Shown here one piece after another: positions 1 to 6,799 of a stretch of DNA of 7,066 bases. The stretch is from positions 1-7,066 of the forward strand of contig JAEZZE010000275.1 in NCBI GenBank assembly GCA_023418755.1, read 5' to 3'. Position numbers and translations under genes: made by a program. The notes beneath the pieces are model-generated. The model did no database searches. It saw only the letters and a program-made list of their open reading frames with translations, and was not told where the DNA came from. Source of the stretch: Bacillota bacterium. GTDB lineage: Bacteria; Bacillota; Bacilli; Paenibacillales; Paenibacillaceae. The stretch's first letter is position 1. Each line of letters begins with the position of its first letter.

Positions 1-458
1 GCCAGGTCGCGATGTATCCGGGCGGACTGTGGGAGATCCCGAACCGTTTTCAAAATCAAATGGTAGACGAATACGGGTTCGTCCACTTTCCGAAGGGGCC
101 TAAAGCAAGCGGATTCATTATGGGCCAAACTCAACTGCACGTGTATATGATCCCGCGCGGAGTGAAGGACGCCAAAATCGTCTACAAGATTTGGGAGGAT
201 TTGCAGGATTTCGACAGCATCGAAGAAAACAACCGCACGGCGGCCGAAACCAATTTCTCGGACGAAGATTCCGTGGAGACCGCTCTGAACACGTTTAACA
301 TTACGAAATTCGGACGGTTCGGAGCTTACGACATCGAATCCGCGATGTGGGACTTGGTTCGGGATATTTCCGATGCCAAGGTCACGCCCGCATCCGGCGT
401 CGCGAAGGTTCTGCCTACGATGCAGGCCAACGTGGACAAGGCGCTGTCCGGGGAATAA
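1..458 (+). CDS. Extracellular sugar-binding protein of an ABC transporter, C-terminal part (5' end outside window)
   Basis: Only the last roughly 150 codons are present; the frame is open to the left edge (first full codon at base 3) and stops with TAA at 456-458. The ATG at 12 is probably an internal methionine, because the frame continues upstream and the fragment is far shorter than the roughly 400-550 residues usual for the family. Family-like signs are the segment FPKGPKASGF, the following YMIPRGVKDAKIVYKIWEDL, and a tail containing TPASGVAKVLPTMQANVDKA. The last resembles the closing helices of sugar solute-binding proteins, which pack against the two-lobed fold. The expected role is capture of a sugar outside the cell and delivery to the permeases encoded downstream. 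A 115-base gap with a stem-loop separates it from the next gene, which is itself a second binding protein. The sugar cannot be inferred. Family call fairly sure; N-terminal signal not visible. Confidence 0.75.
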   Translation, partial: QVAMYPGGLWEIPNRFQNQMVDEYGFVHFPKGPKASGFIMGQTQLHVYMIPRGVKDAKIVYKIWEDLQDFDSIEENNRTAAETNFSDEDSVETALNTFNITKFGRFGAYDIESAMWDLVRDISDAKVTPASGVAKVLPTMQANVDKALSGE

Positions 459-476
459 AGGAAAAAAACGATACCC

Positions 477-517
477 GAAGCAAATCCCTGTCCGTTCCGG
501 CGATAGGGATTTGCTTT
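477..517 (+). terminator. Intercistronic stem-loop (leaky terminator or mRNA-stabilising hairpin)
   Basis: The arms at 478-489 (AAGCAAATCCCT) and 505-516 (AGGGATTTGCTT) are exact reverse complements over 12 bases. Allowing G-U pairs at 477/517 and 490/504, plus pairs 491/503 and 492/502, extends the stem to 16 pairs around a 9-base loop (493-501). Only three T residues follow the base of the stem before a run of C, so this is a poor intrinsic terminator by itself. It begins about 19 bases after the stop codon of the upstream binding-protein gene. In Gram-positive sugar operons such hairpins often let the binding-protein mRNA accumulate above the permease mRNA, by partial termination or by blocking 3' exonucleases. 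That role is inference here. Confidence 0.5.
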
Positions 518-562
518 CCCCGCAGCAGGGTTCGGGCGATAGAACACATTATTCGGCAAGGC

Positions 563-567
563 AGGGG
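563..567 (+). promoter_or_regulatory. Ribosome binding site selecting the TTG start at 574
   Basis: AGGGG at 563-567 is the best purine-rich match upstream of the large binding-protein gene. It lies 6 bases before the in-frame TTG at 574 and 12 before the ATG at 580, so spacing favours TTG. The choice changes the protein by two residues only. Confidence 0.5.
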
Positions 568-573
568 ATCGTA

Positions 574-3483
574 TTGAAAATGCCAAGAATGGCTCGCGTC
601 GCGGGAGCCGCGGCGCTCCTGATTTTCGCGATCGTTCCCGCGGAAAGCGGTTGGTCCAAAACGGCGAACGTCCACGTGAAGCCAAGCGGGTCGGATCGTC
701 CTTATGAAGTCGAAGTCTTCCAGGAAGACGGCTACGACGCCTATTTGCGGAAGCATGAACATGCGGCGAGGCCGAATCGCGAAATCGTCGTCGAAGGCGG
801 GGCCTTTGCGGATTCCGAGGGCATGGAACCGATAATCGTCGCCGAAGCGGGCGGCAGGCGCGGCAATTTCGTTGAAACCGCCGACAGCGGATCGATCAGT
901 TGGGACGTCGCGATCCCGGAAGACGGCTTCTATCATCTAAAACTTCGCTACTATACCGTCGAGGGCAAATCCTCCTCGATCGAAAGAATGCTGAAGCTGG
1001 ACGGAGATCTGCCGTTTGCCGGGGCGAGAAGCTTTATTTTTCCGCGCATTTGGACGAACGAGAACGAACGGCTCGAACAGGATAACCGCGGGAACGATAT
1101 CCGTCCCCGCCAGGTGGAGATCCCCGGTTGGCAAGAGCTCCCCTTCAAGGACTCCGAAGGCTACCAGGAGGAGCCCTATTCCTTTTATTTCACGGCAGGC
1201 AAGCATAGGCTTACGCTCGTTTCCTTGAAAGAACCGATGATTATCGACGCGATTGTCATCGGGCAATTGGGCGAGCCGCCCGCATACGAGGAGGTCGAGC
1301 GACAGTATCGGGACAGGGGGTTGCGGGAAACGAGCGGCCATCTGATCAAAATCCAGGGCGAGGACGCGAGCTTCAAATCGTCGCCGACGCTATACCCGAT
1401 TACGGATCGCTCCAGTCCGAATACCGAGCCGCAATCCATATCGGAAGTTCGCATCAATACGATCGGCGGCCACAACTGGAGAATGCCTGGAGAAACTCTA
1501 ACGTGGAAAATCGACGTCCCCGAGGATGGATTATATAAAATCGCTCTGAAAAGCAGGCAGGAGTTTTTGCGCGGCATCTATTCGACCCGAACGTTGCGGG
1601 TCGATAACGAAATTCCGTTCCGGGAATTGCGGGAAATCCCGTTTAATTATTCGAGCGAATGGCAAATGACCGCGATCGGCGACGGCAGCGACCCTTATCT
1701 GTTCCATCTGACGAAAGGCGAGCACGAGCTGGAGCTGGAGGTCAGCTTAGGCTCGGCGGCTCCGCTGATCCGTCAGGTTCAATCGAGCATACTGGAGTTG
1801 AATGCGGTATACCGCAAAGTATTGATGATTACCGGCGGAGTTCCCGATCCGTTCAGGGATTACAATCTGGAGCGGAAAATTCCGGAGATGACCGAAGTGT
1901 TCAGTCGGCAGAGCGACATCCTCTACAAGGTTTCCGATCAATTGGTCGCCATTACGGGCGAGAAAAGCGACCAAGTGGCTATTCTGACGAAGACGGCCTA
2001 CCAGCTTGCGGACTTGGCCGAACACCCGGAGACGCTGCAGAATCGACTGGAAGCGTTCAAAATCAATGTCGGCGGACTGGGCACCTGGATTTTGCAGGTG
2101 AGAGAGCAGCCGCTCGAGATCGATTATCTGATCGTCGCTTCGCCGGATCGGCAGCTGCCGAAAGCCGGATCCTCCTTCGGCAGCAAGATGAAGCATGAAG
2201 CTCGGACGTTGTTCAGCTCCTTCTTCGTCGATTACAACAGCATCGGCAATACGAGCGAACGCGAGCGCTCGGTGACCGTATGGATCGGAACCGGACGAGA
2301 TCAGGCCCAGGTGCTCAAAGCGTTGGCCGACGATACGTTCTCGCGGCAGACGGGCATCAGCGTCGACCTGAAGCTGGTCAACCCGACCGTGCTCATGCCG
2401 GCGACGTTGTCGGGGCAGGGGCCGGACGTCGCGATGCAAATCTCGAACGACATTCCGGTCAACTACGGCATGCGGAAGGCCATCGTCGATCTGACCCGGT
2501 TCAGCGACTATGACGAAGTAGCCGGAAGGTTCCGCGACAGCGCGCTGACGCCTTACAAGTACCGGGGCGCCGTCTTCGGCCTGCCGGAGCAGCAGGTTTT
2601 TCCGATGCTGTTTTACCGCAAGGACATTCTGGACGAGCTCGGGCTGAGCGTGCCGGAAACCTGGGACGACGTATACGAGATCATTCCGGTGCTGAAAAAG
2701 CATCATATGGACTTCTCGCTGCCGATTGCCGAGACGTCGGGCGTATCGACGCTGGAGCCGAGCAAGGCGTTCGCGATGCTGCTCTATCAGCAAGACGGCG
2801 CGTTCTACGGCAATGACGGCGAGCGAAGCGGTCTGGATTCGGAAGCCTCGATGCAGGCGTTCAGGAAATGGACCGATTTCTTCGTCAATTACAAGTTCCC
2901 GCTCCAGTTCGACCTGACCACCCGATTCAGAACCGGAGAGATTCCGATGGCCATTACGGACTATACGTTTTACAATACGCTGTCGGTTTCGGCTCCCGAA
3001 ATAAGAGGGCTATGGGATTTCGCGACCGTGCCGGGCATGGTTCGGGAAGACGGCTCGATCCGGCGCGACGTTTCGAGCGGAGGCACCTCGGTGATCATGA
3101 TGGATCAGGCGAAGGATAAAGAAGCGGCATGGGAATTCATGAAGTGGTGGACGAGCACGGAAACGCAGGTCCGTTTCGGCCGCGAGATGGAAGGGTTGAT
3201 GGGCGCGGCGGCCCGCTACCCGACGGCCAATATCGAAGCGCTTAAGGAACTGCCGTGGCCGACGTCCGATTATCGGAATTTGGAGCTGCAGTGGCAATGG
3301 GTGAAGGGAATCCCGGAAGTTCCCGGCGGCTATTATACCGGGCGCAATCTCGATAACGCCTTCAGGGAAGTCATTAACAACGGCACGCATCCAAGAGACG
3401 CGCTGTACGATTACGTGGAAGAGATCAACCGGGAAATCGAATTCAAGCACAAAGAAATGAATCTGAATCGAAGTCAGAGGTGA
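574..3483 (+). CDS. Large multi-domain extracellular solute-binding protein with two N-terminal carbohydrate-binding-like modules
   Basis: About 969 residues from the TTG at 574 (ATG 580 and 589 are alternatives); the frame stays open further upstream but that part overlaps the previous gene. Residues 1-28 form a signal peptide (MKMPRMAR, then a hydrophobic core AGAAALLIFAIV, possible cut after VPA at 23). Residues about 70-231 and 256-393 look like two related beta-sandwich modules: WDVAIPEDGFYHLKL at 110 matches WKIDVPEDGLYKIAL at 311. Residues about 400-560 are largely helical. Residues 567-969 are a complete bacterial solute-binding domain of ordinary length, with FPMLFYRKDILDELGL, ETWDD near 695-699, SSGGTSVIMM and AAWEFMKWW at 851-859. 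Known for the family: periplasmic-type sugar capture for ABC import. Inferred: the N-terminal modules bind a longer glycan. I see no cysteine in the protein, so there is no lipoprotein anchor. Ordinary binding proteins are less than half this length. Substrate unknown. Confidence 0.88.
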   Translation: MKMPRMARVAGAAALLIFAIVPAESGWSKTANVHVKPSGSDRPYEVEVFQEDGYDAYLRKHEHAARPNREIVVEGGAFADSEGMEPIIVAEAGGRRGNFVETADSGSISWDVAIPEDGFYHLKLRYYTVEGKSSSIERMLKLDGDLPFAGARSFIFPRIWTNENERLEQDNRGNDIRPRQVEIPGWQELPFKDSEGYQEEPYSFYFTAGKHRLTLVSLKEPMIIDAIVIGQLGEPPAYEEVERQYRDRGLRETSGHLIKIQGEDASFKSSPTLYPITDRSSPNTEPQSISEVRINTIGGHNWRMPGETLTWKIDVPEDGLYKIALKSRQEFLRGIYSTRTLRVDNEIPFRELREIPFNYSSEWQMTAIGDGSDPYLFHLTKGEHELELEVSLGSAAPLIRQVQSSILELNAVYRKVLMITGGVPDPFRDYNLERKIPEMTEVFSRQSDILYKVSDQLVAITGEKSDQVAILTKTAYQLADLAEHPETLQNRLEAFKINVGGLGTWILQVREQPLEIDYLIVASPDRQLPKAGSSFGSKMKHEARTLFSSFFVDYNSIGNTSERERSVTVWIGTGRDQAQVLKALADDTFSRQTGISVDLKLVNPTVLMPATLSGQGPDVAMQISNDIPVNYGMRKAIVDLTRFSDYDEVAGRFRDSALTPYKYRGAVFGLPEQQVFPMLFYRKDILDELGLSVPETWDDVYEIIPVLKKHHMDFSLPIAETSGVSTLEPSKAFAMLLYQQDGAFYGNDGERSGLDSEASMQAFRKWTDFFVNYKFPLQFDLTTRFRTGEIPMAITDYTFYNTLSVSAPEIRGLWDFATVPGMVREDGSIRRDVSSGGTSVIMMDQAKDKEAAWEFMKWWTSTETQVRFGREMEGLMGAAARYPTANIEALKELPWPTSDYRNLELQWQWVKGIPEVPGGYYTGRNLDNAFREVINNGTHPRDALYDYVEEINREIEFKHKEMNLNRSQR
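3476..3483 (+). promoter_or_regulatory. Shine-Dalgarno deciding the start of the first permease gene
   Basis: AGAGGTGA is a near-complete anti-16S match and lies over the stop codon of the preceding gene. It places the TTG at 3489 at 5 bases after its end, an optimal position. The GTG at 3480 lies inside this element and has no purine-rich site of its own upstream. Confidence 0.55.
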
Positions 3484-3488
3484 CCGGA

Positions 3489-4460
3489 TTGCAGCAGTCG
3501 GAAGCATTGCCCGAAACCTGGAAGGAAGCTTCGCCGCAAACCGTCGCGCATCGGAGGCCGGGCATATTCAAGCAGATCGCGACGGACTTCAAGCGCGACA
3601 AGCATTTGTACGTGTTGATCGCTCCTTACATGGTATTGTTCTTCATCTTTACGGTATTGCCGGTCGCGATGTCGATTCTGATCAGCCTGACCTATTTCAA
3701 TATGCTGGAATTCCCGCGATGGGCGGGCTGGTCGAATTATACGCGTTTGTTTTTGGACGACGATATCTTTCTGATCGCGCTAAAGAATACGCTGATTTTC
3801 GCCGTGATTACGGGGCCGATCAGCTATATCGCCTGTTTCGTTTTCGCTTGGCTGATTAACGAGCTGCGGCCTAAGGTCAGGGCGTTTATGACGCTGGTTT
3901 TTTACGCCCCTTCGATATCGGGCAACATCTATTTCATTTGGCAAATTATGTTCTCCGGGGATTCCTACGGAATCGTGAACGGATTTCTGATGAGAACCGG
4001 ATTTATCAGCGAACCGATCCTCTGGTTCCAGGATCCGAAATATACGCTCATGATCATCATTATCGTGCAATTGTGGCTAAGTCTCGGCACGAGCTTCCTG
4101 GCTTTTATCGCCGGCTTGCAGACCGTCGACAGAACGCTGTTCGAGGCCGGCGCCGTGGACGGCATCCGCAACCGCTGGCAGGAGCTTTGGTATATTACGC
4201 TGCCTTCGATGCGCCCGCAGCTGATGTTCGGCGCGGTGATTCAGATTACGGCGTCGTTCGCGGTAGCGGACGTGGCGATGAATCTGGCGGGCTTCCCGAG
4301 CGTGCAATATTCGGCGCATACGGTCGTCACCCATCTGATCGACTACGGGACGATCCGCTTCGAGATGGGCTATGCGTCCTCGATCGCGACGGTTCTGTTC
4401 GTCATGATGCTCGGCTCCAACCTGATCATTCAGAAGCTGCTTAAGAAGGTAGGTGAATAG
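3489..4460 (+). CDS. Sugar ABC transporter permease, MalF/UgpA type
   Basis: About 323 residues from TTG 3489, or 326 from GTG 3480, which would overlap the previous stop as GTGA; the ribosome binding site favours TTG. It is an integral membrane subunit forming half of the sugar channel. After a charged cytoplasmic N-terminus of about 40 residues there are six hydrophobic segments, near 41-64, 101-123, 132-155, 185-210, 246-265 and 295-317. The cytoplasmic loop between segments 4 and 5 carries the EAA motif, EAGAVDGIRNRWQELWYITL followed by P at 219-239, which docks onto the ATPase. The opening YVLIAPYMVLFFIFTVLPV is typical of the MalF/UgpA/LacF branch. The gene follows the large binding protein within a few bases and runs into the second permease, its obligate partner. 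Family assignment is secure; the transported sugar is not known. Confidence 0.93.
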   Translation: MQQSEALPETWKEASPQTVAHRRPGIFKQIATDFKRDKHLYVLIAPYMVLFFIFTVLPVAMSILISLTYFNMLEFPRWAGWSNYTRLFLDDDIFLIALKNTLIFAVITGPISYIACFVFAWLINELRPKVRAFMTLVFYAPSISGNIYFIWQIMFSGDSYGIVNGFLMRTGFISEPILWFQDPKYTLMIIIIVQLWLSLGTSFLAFIAGLQTVDRTLFEAGAVDGIRNRWQELWYITLPSMRPQLMFGAVIQITASFAVADVAMNLAGFPSVQYSAHTVVTHLIDYGTIRFEMGYASSIATVLFVMMLGSNLIIQKLLKKVGE

Positions 4461-5334
4461 CCCCGTGAAGCTGGCGTTTCGGTTAAGCGGCGCAAGAAGA
4501 ATCAACCGTTCCTGGCAGGTCGATTTTCTGCTGTTTCTTTTGCTCGGCCTGTTCGGAGCTTTTATGGCCATTCCGCTGGTCTACGCCGTTAACAATGCGT
4601 TCAAACCGCTGGACGAGCTATTCCTGTTTCCTCCGAAAATATTCGTGCGCAACCCGACGTTCAACAATTTTCCCGATTTGTTCCATCTGATGGCGAAGTC
4701 CTGGGTTCCGTTCTCGCGCTATATTTTCAACACGGTGTTCATCACGTTCGCGGGAACCGTCGGGCACGTCGTGCTCGCCTCGGCGGCGGCTTATCCGCTG
4801 GCCAAATATCGATTCCGGGGCTCCAAGGCGCTGTTCGCGATCGTCGTTCTGTCGCTGATGTTCTCCACGCAGGTAACGGCGATTCCGAACTACATGACGA
4901 TGTCCGCGCTCGGCTGGATCGATACGTATTGGGCGATAATCGTCCCTGCGTTCGCCTTTCCGCTCGGTCTCTATCTCATGAAGCAATTCATCGAGCAGAT
5001 TCCGATGGCTTTGATCGAATCGGCCAAGATCGACGGCGCGAACGAATACCGCGTCTTCTGGACGATCGTCATGCCTCTCGTCAAACCGGCCTGGTTCACG
5101 CTTATTATTCTGCTGTTCCAGATGCTGTGGGCGACGGACGGCGGAAGCTTCATCTACAGCGAGGAGCTCAAGACGATGCACTTCGCGATGGGGCAGATCA
5201 TCCAGGGCGGAATCGCCCGCGCGGGCGTGGCGGCGGCGGTTGCCCTGCTGCTTATGGTTGTTCCGGTTGTCCTGTTCGTCGTTACGCAAAGCAAGATCAT
5301 CCAGACAATGGCGACTTCCGGCATTAAGGAATAG
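4453..5334 (+). CDS. Carbohydrate ABC transporter permease, MalG/UgpE type
   Basis: 293 residues from GTG 4453, which overlaps the previous gene by 8 bases. GTG 4465 is a serious alternative (289 residues): GAAGG at 4445-4449 is only 3 bases from 4453, while AGGTGA at 4451-4456 lies 8 bases before 4465. Hydrophobic segments are near 25-46, 93-115, 126-148, 159-177, 213-230 and 260-280. The EAA loop ESAKIDGANEYRVFWTIVMP (189-208) keeps the E and G and the terminal P of the consensus and lies between segments 4 and 5. The sequence AYPLAKYRFRGSK after segment 2 and the short C-terminal tail ending GIKE are typical of the MalG side of the dimer. It pairs with the product of the upstream gene to form the channel. 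The junction implies coupled translation. No ATP-binding subunit is encoded in the window. Confidence 0.93.
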   Translation: MNSPVKLAFRLSGARRINRSWQVDFLLFLLLGLFGAFMAIPLVYAVNNAFKPLDELFLFPPKIFVRNPTFNNFPDLFHLMAKSWVPFSRYIFNTVFITFAGTVGHVVLASAAAYPLAKYRFRGSKALFAIVVLSLMFSTQVTAIPNYMTMSALGWIDTYWAIIVPAFAFPLGLYLMKQFIEQIPMALIESAKIDGANEYRVFWTIVMPLVKPAWFTLIILLFQMLWATDGGSFIYSEELKTMHFAMGQIIQGGIARAGVAAAVALLLMVVPVVLFVVTQSKIIQTMATSGIKE

Positions 5335-5337
5335 GGC

Positions 5338-5344
5338 AGGGGGG
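5338..5344 (+). promoter_or_regulatory. Ribosome binding site selecting the TTG start at 5351
   Basis: AGGGGGG at 5338-5344, followed by a further GAAGAGG, lies in the 16-base gap after the second permease and 6 bases before TTG 5351. That start immediately opens a classic signal peptide, whereas the longer frame from 5240 would run through the permease gene. Confidence 0.55.
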
Positions 5345-5350
5345 AAGAGG

Positions 5351-6799
5351 TTGAAGCTGATCAAGACAATAGGGGCGGCGGCTTTGCTGCTTGCCGCGTG
5401 CGGCGTGTTCGCCTCGCCGATCCAGGCGGCTCCCTACGAGGGGTATTCGTATAGTTACTGGGGCGATTCCTCCAGCACTCCGAATGCCTACTTGCCGGAG
5501 ACGATCGTCGACGGAGTCGACCAAGGCGCCGGCAAGCTGCAAGGGCCGACGGACATGTTCGTGTCGGAGGACGGCCACGTCTACGTGCTGGATGCCGGGA
5601 ACGGGCGGATCGTCGTTTTCGACGAACAATGGAACGCCGTCAAGCAATTGAACGGGTTTAGCAGGGAGGGCAAACAAGAGAGCTTTGCCAACCCGCAAGG
5701 GATATTCGTAACGGCCGAAGGAAACATCTACGTGGCCGACACCGACAACGGCAGAGTCTTAGAGCTCACGGCCGACGGTTCGCTGGTCAGGGAGATCGGA
5801 TCGCCCAAGTCCGAGGTCATTCCTCCGGGGTTCGAATACTTTCCGCGGAAGCTGGCCGTCGATAGGGCCGGACGTATTTACGTCATCGGCAGAGGCGTGT
5901 TCGACGGCATAATGGAGATGGATTCCGACGGCAACTTCACTGGCTTCATAGGGACGAACAAGGTCTCCTTCGACTTTGCGGATTATCTATGGAAGCGCCT
6001 ATCGACCAAGGAGCAGCGCAGCAAGCTCGCCCAATTCGTTCCGTTGGAATTCAACAATCTGGACTTGGACAAGGAGGGCTTCCTCTTCACGACGACGGCC
6101 GAAGTCGGTTCCGAAGAGCCGATCAAGCGGCTTAATCCGACCGGAGTCGACGTGCTGCGCAGGGAAGGCTACATTTCTCCGAAGGGCGACTCGTATTCGG
6201 GCCATCCGGACGCAAGCTCCTTGCTGATCGACATCAAAGTCGGAGATAACGGGATCTACAGCGCGCTCGACTCCAGAAAGGGCCGCATTTTCACTTATAA
6301 CGAAGACGGGAGCTTGATGTACATTTTCGGAAGGCTCGGGGAACAGGAAGGCACCTTCAAAACCCCGGTCGCGATCGAAAGCCGGGGAGACCGCTTCTTC
6401 GTGCTCGACCAGGGCATGAACCGGATCACCGTATTCAAGCCGACCCGTTACGGCGCGTTGATCAACGAAGCCAACGAGCTGCTCGTCACGGGGAAATACA
6501 ATGAGGCGGAGAACAAGTGGAGAGAGCTCCTGACGCTGAACGCCAACTACGAAAGCGCCTATGTCGGGATCGGCAAGGCGATGCTGCGCCAAGGGGAAAA
6601 CAAGCTGGCTATGGAAAATCTGAAGCTCGGCTATGACAGAGCTTACTACTCCAAAGCCTTCGGCAAGTACCGCAAGGACATGATCCGGAAGCATCTCGGG
6701 GCGGGCTTGACGGGCGCGATCGCGCTAGGCGCGGCGCTGTGGGGCTGGAGCTTGTTTAAAAGACGGTCGAACGGAAAGGTGAAGGCGAATGTTACGTGA
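5351..6799 (+). CDS. Secreted six-bladed NHL beta-propeller with TPR-like helices and C-terminal membrane anchor
   Basis: 482 residues from TTG 5351. The N-terminus (MKLIKTIGAAALLLAACGVF) is a signal peptide; cleavage after SPIQA near residue 26 is likely, though LAAC at 14-17 also resembles a lipobox. Six NHL-like repeats start near residues 65, 114, 164, 234, 291 and 336, with recurring patterns such as GHVYVLDAGNGRIVVFD and GNIYVADTDNGRVLEL; this count fits a closed six-bladed propeller. Residues about 370-440 look like two TPR helix pairs (ANELLVTGKYNEAENKWREL; NYESAYVGIGKAMLRQGENK). Residues 450-469 form a transmembrane helix followed by a basic tail, so the propeller should face outward. 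NHL propellers are usually protein- or ligand-binding scaffolds; no catalytic residues are evident. Gene position right behind the permeases and an 11-base overlap with the YIP1 gene suggest an accessory part of the transport complex. That function is inferred. Confidence 0.85.
   Translation: MKLIKTIGAAALLLAACGVFASPIQAAPYEGYSYSYWGDSSSTPNAYLPETIVDGVDQGAGKLQGPTDMFVSEDGHVYVLDAGNGRIVVFDEQWNAVKQLNGFSREGKQESFANPQGIFVTAEGNIYVADTDNGRVLELTADGSLVREIGSPKSEVIPPGFEYFPRKLAVDRAGRIYVIGRGVFDGIMEMDSDGNFTGFIGTNKVSFDFADYLWKRLSTKEQRSKLAQFVPLEFNNLDLDKEGFLFTTTAEVGSEEPIKRLNPTGVDVLRREGYISPKGDSYSGHPDASSLLIDIKVGDNGIYSALDSRKGRIFTYNEDGSLMYIFGRLGEQEGTFKTPVAIESRGDRFFVLDQGMNRITVFKPTRYGALINEANELLVTGKYNEAENKWRELLTLNANYESAYVGIGKAMLRQGENKLAMENLKLGYDRAYYSKAFGKYRKDMIRKHLGAGLTGAIALGAALWGWSLFKRRSNGKVKANVT
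6776..6783 (+). promoter_or_regulatory. Shine-Dalgarno of the YIP1 gene, inside the NHL gene
   Basis: AAAGGTGA ends 5 bases before ATG 6789 and lies within the last codons of the upstream gene, which stops at 6799. This supports the 6789 start and translational coupling of the two genes. Confidence 0.6.

Noticed and set aside
463..476. Possible CcpA (cre) site around AAAAAACGATACCC
   Set aside because: Only the central CG and a few flanking bases fit the consensus; the outer TG and CA positions are mostly wrong, and the site follows a stop codon rather than a promoter.
511..543. Possible promoter in the 459-573 gap (TTGCTT with GATAGA)
   Set aside because: The spacing is about 21 bases, both boxes are weak and the first lies in the hairpin arm.
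373..573. Upstream extension of the large binding-protein frame
   Set aside because: It overlaps the end of the previous binding-protein gene in another frame and spans the hairpin; the signal peptide and ribosome binding site place the start at 574-580.
1747..2793. Long open frame on the minus strand (348 codons)
   Set aside because: Lies wholly inside the large binding-protein gene, is rich in Arg/His/Gln as expected for the antisense of GC-rich coding DNA, and shows no domain, signal or ribosome binding site.
5240..5350. Upstream extension of the NHL protein frame
   Set aside because: Overlaps the permease coding sequence, and the signal peptide begins directly at TTG 5351 after a good ribosome binding site.
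4618..5364. Minus-strand open frame of 248 codons over the second permease
   Set aside because: Antisense of a well-supported permease; its product is almost entirely charged and low in hydrophobic structure, with no recognisable motif.
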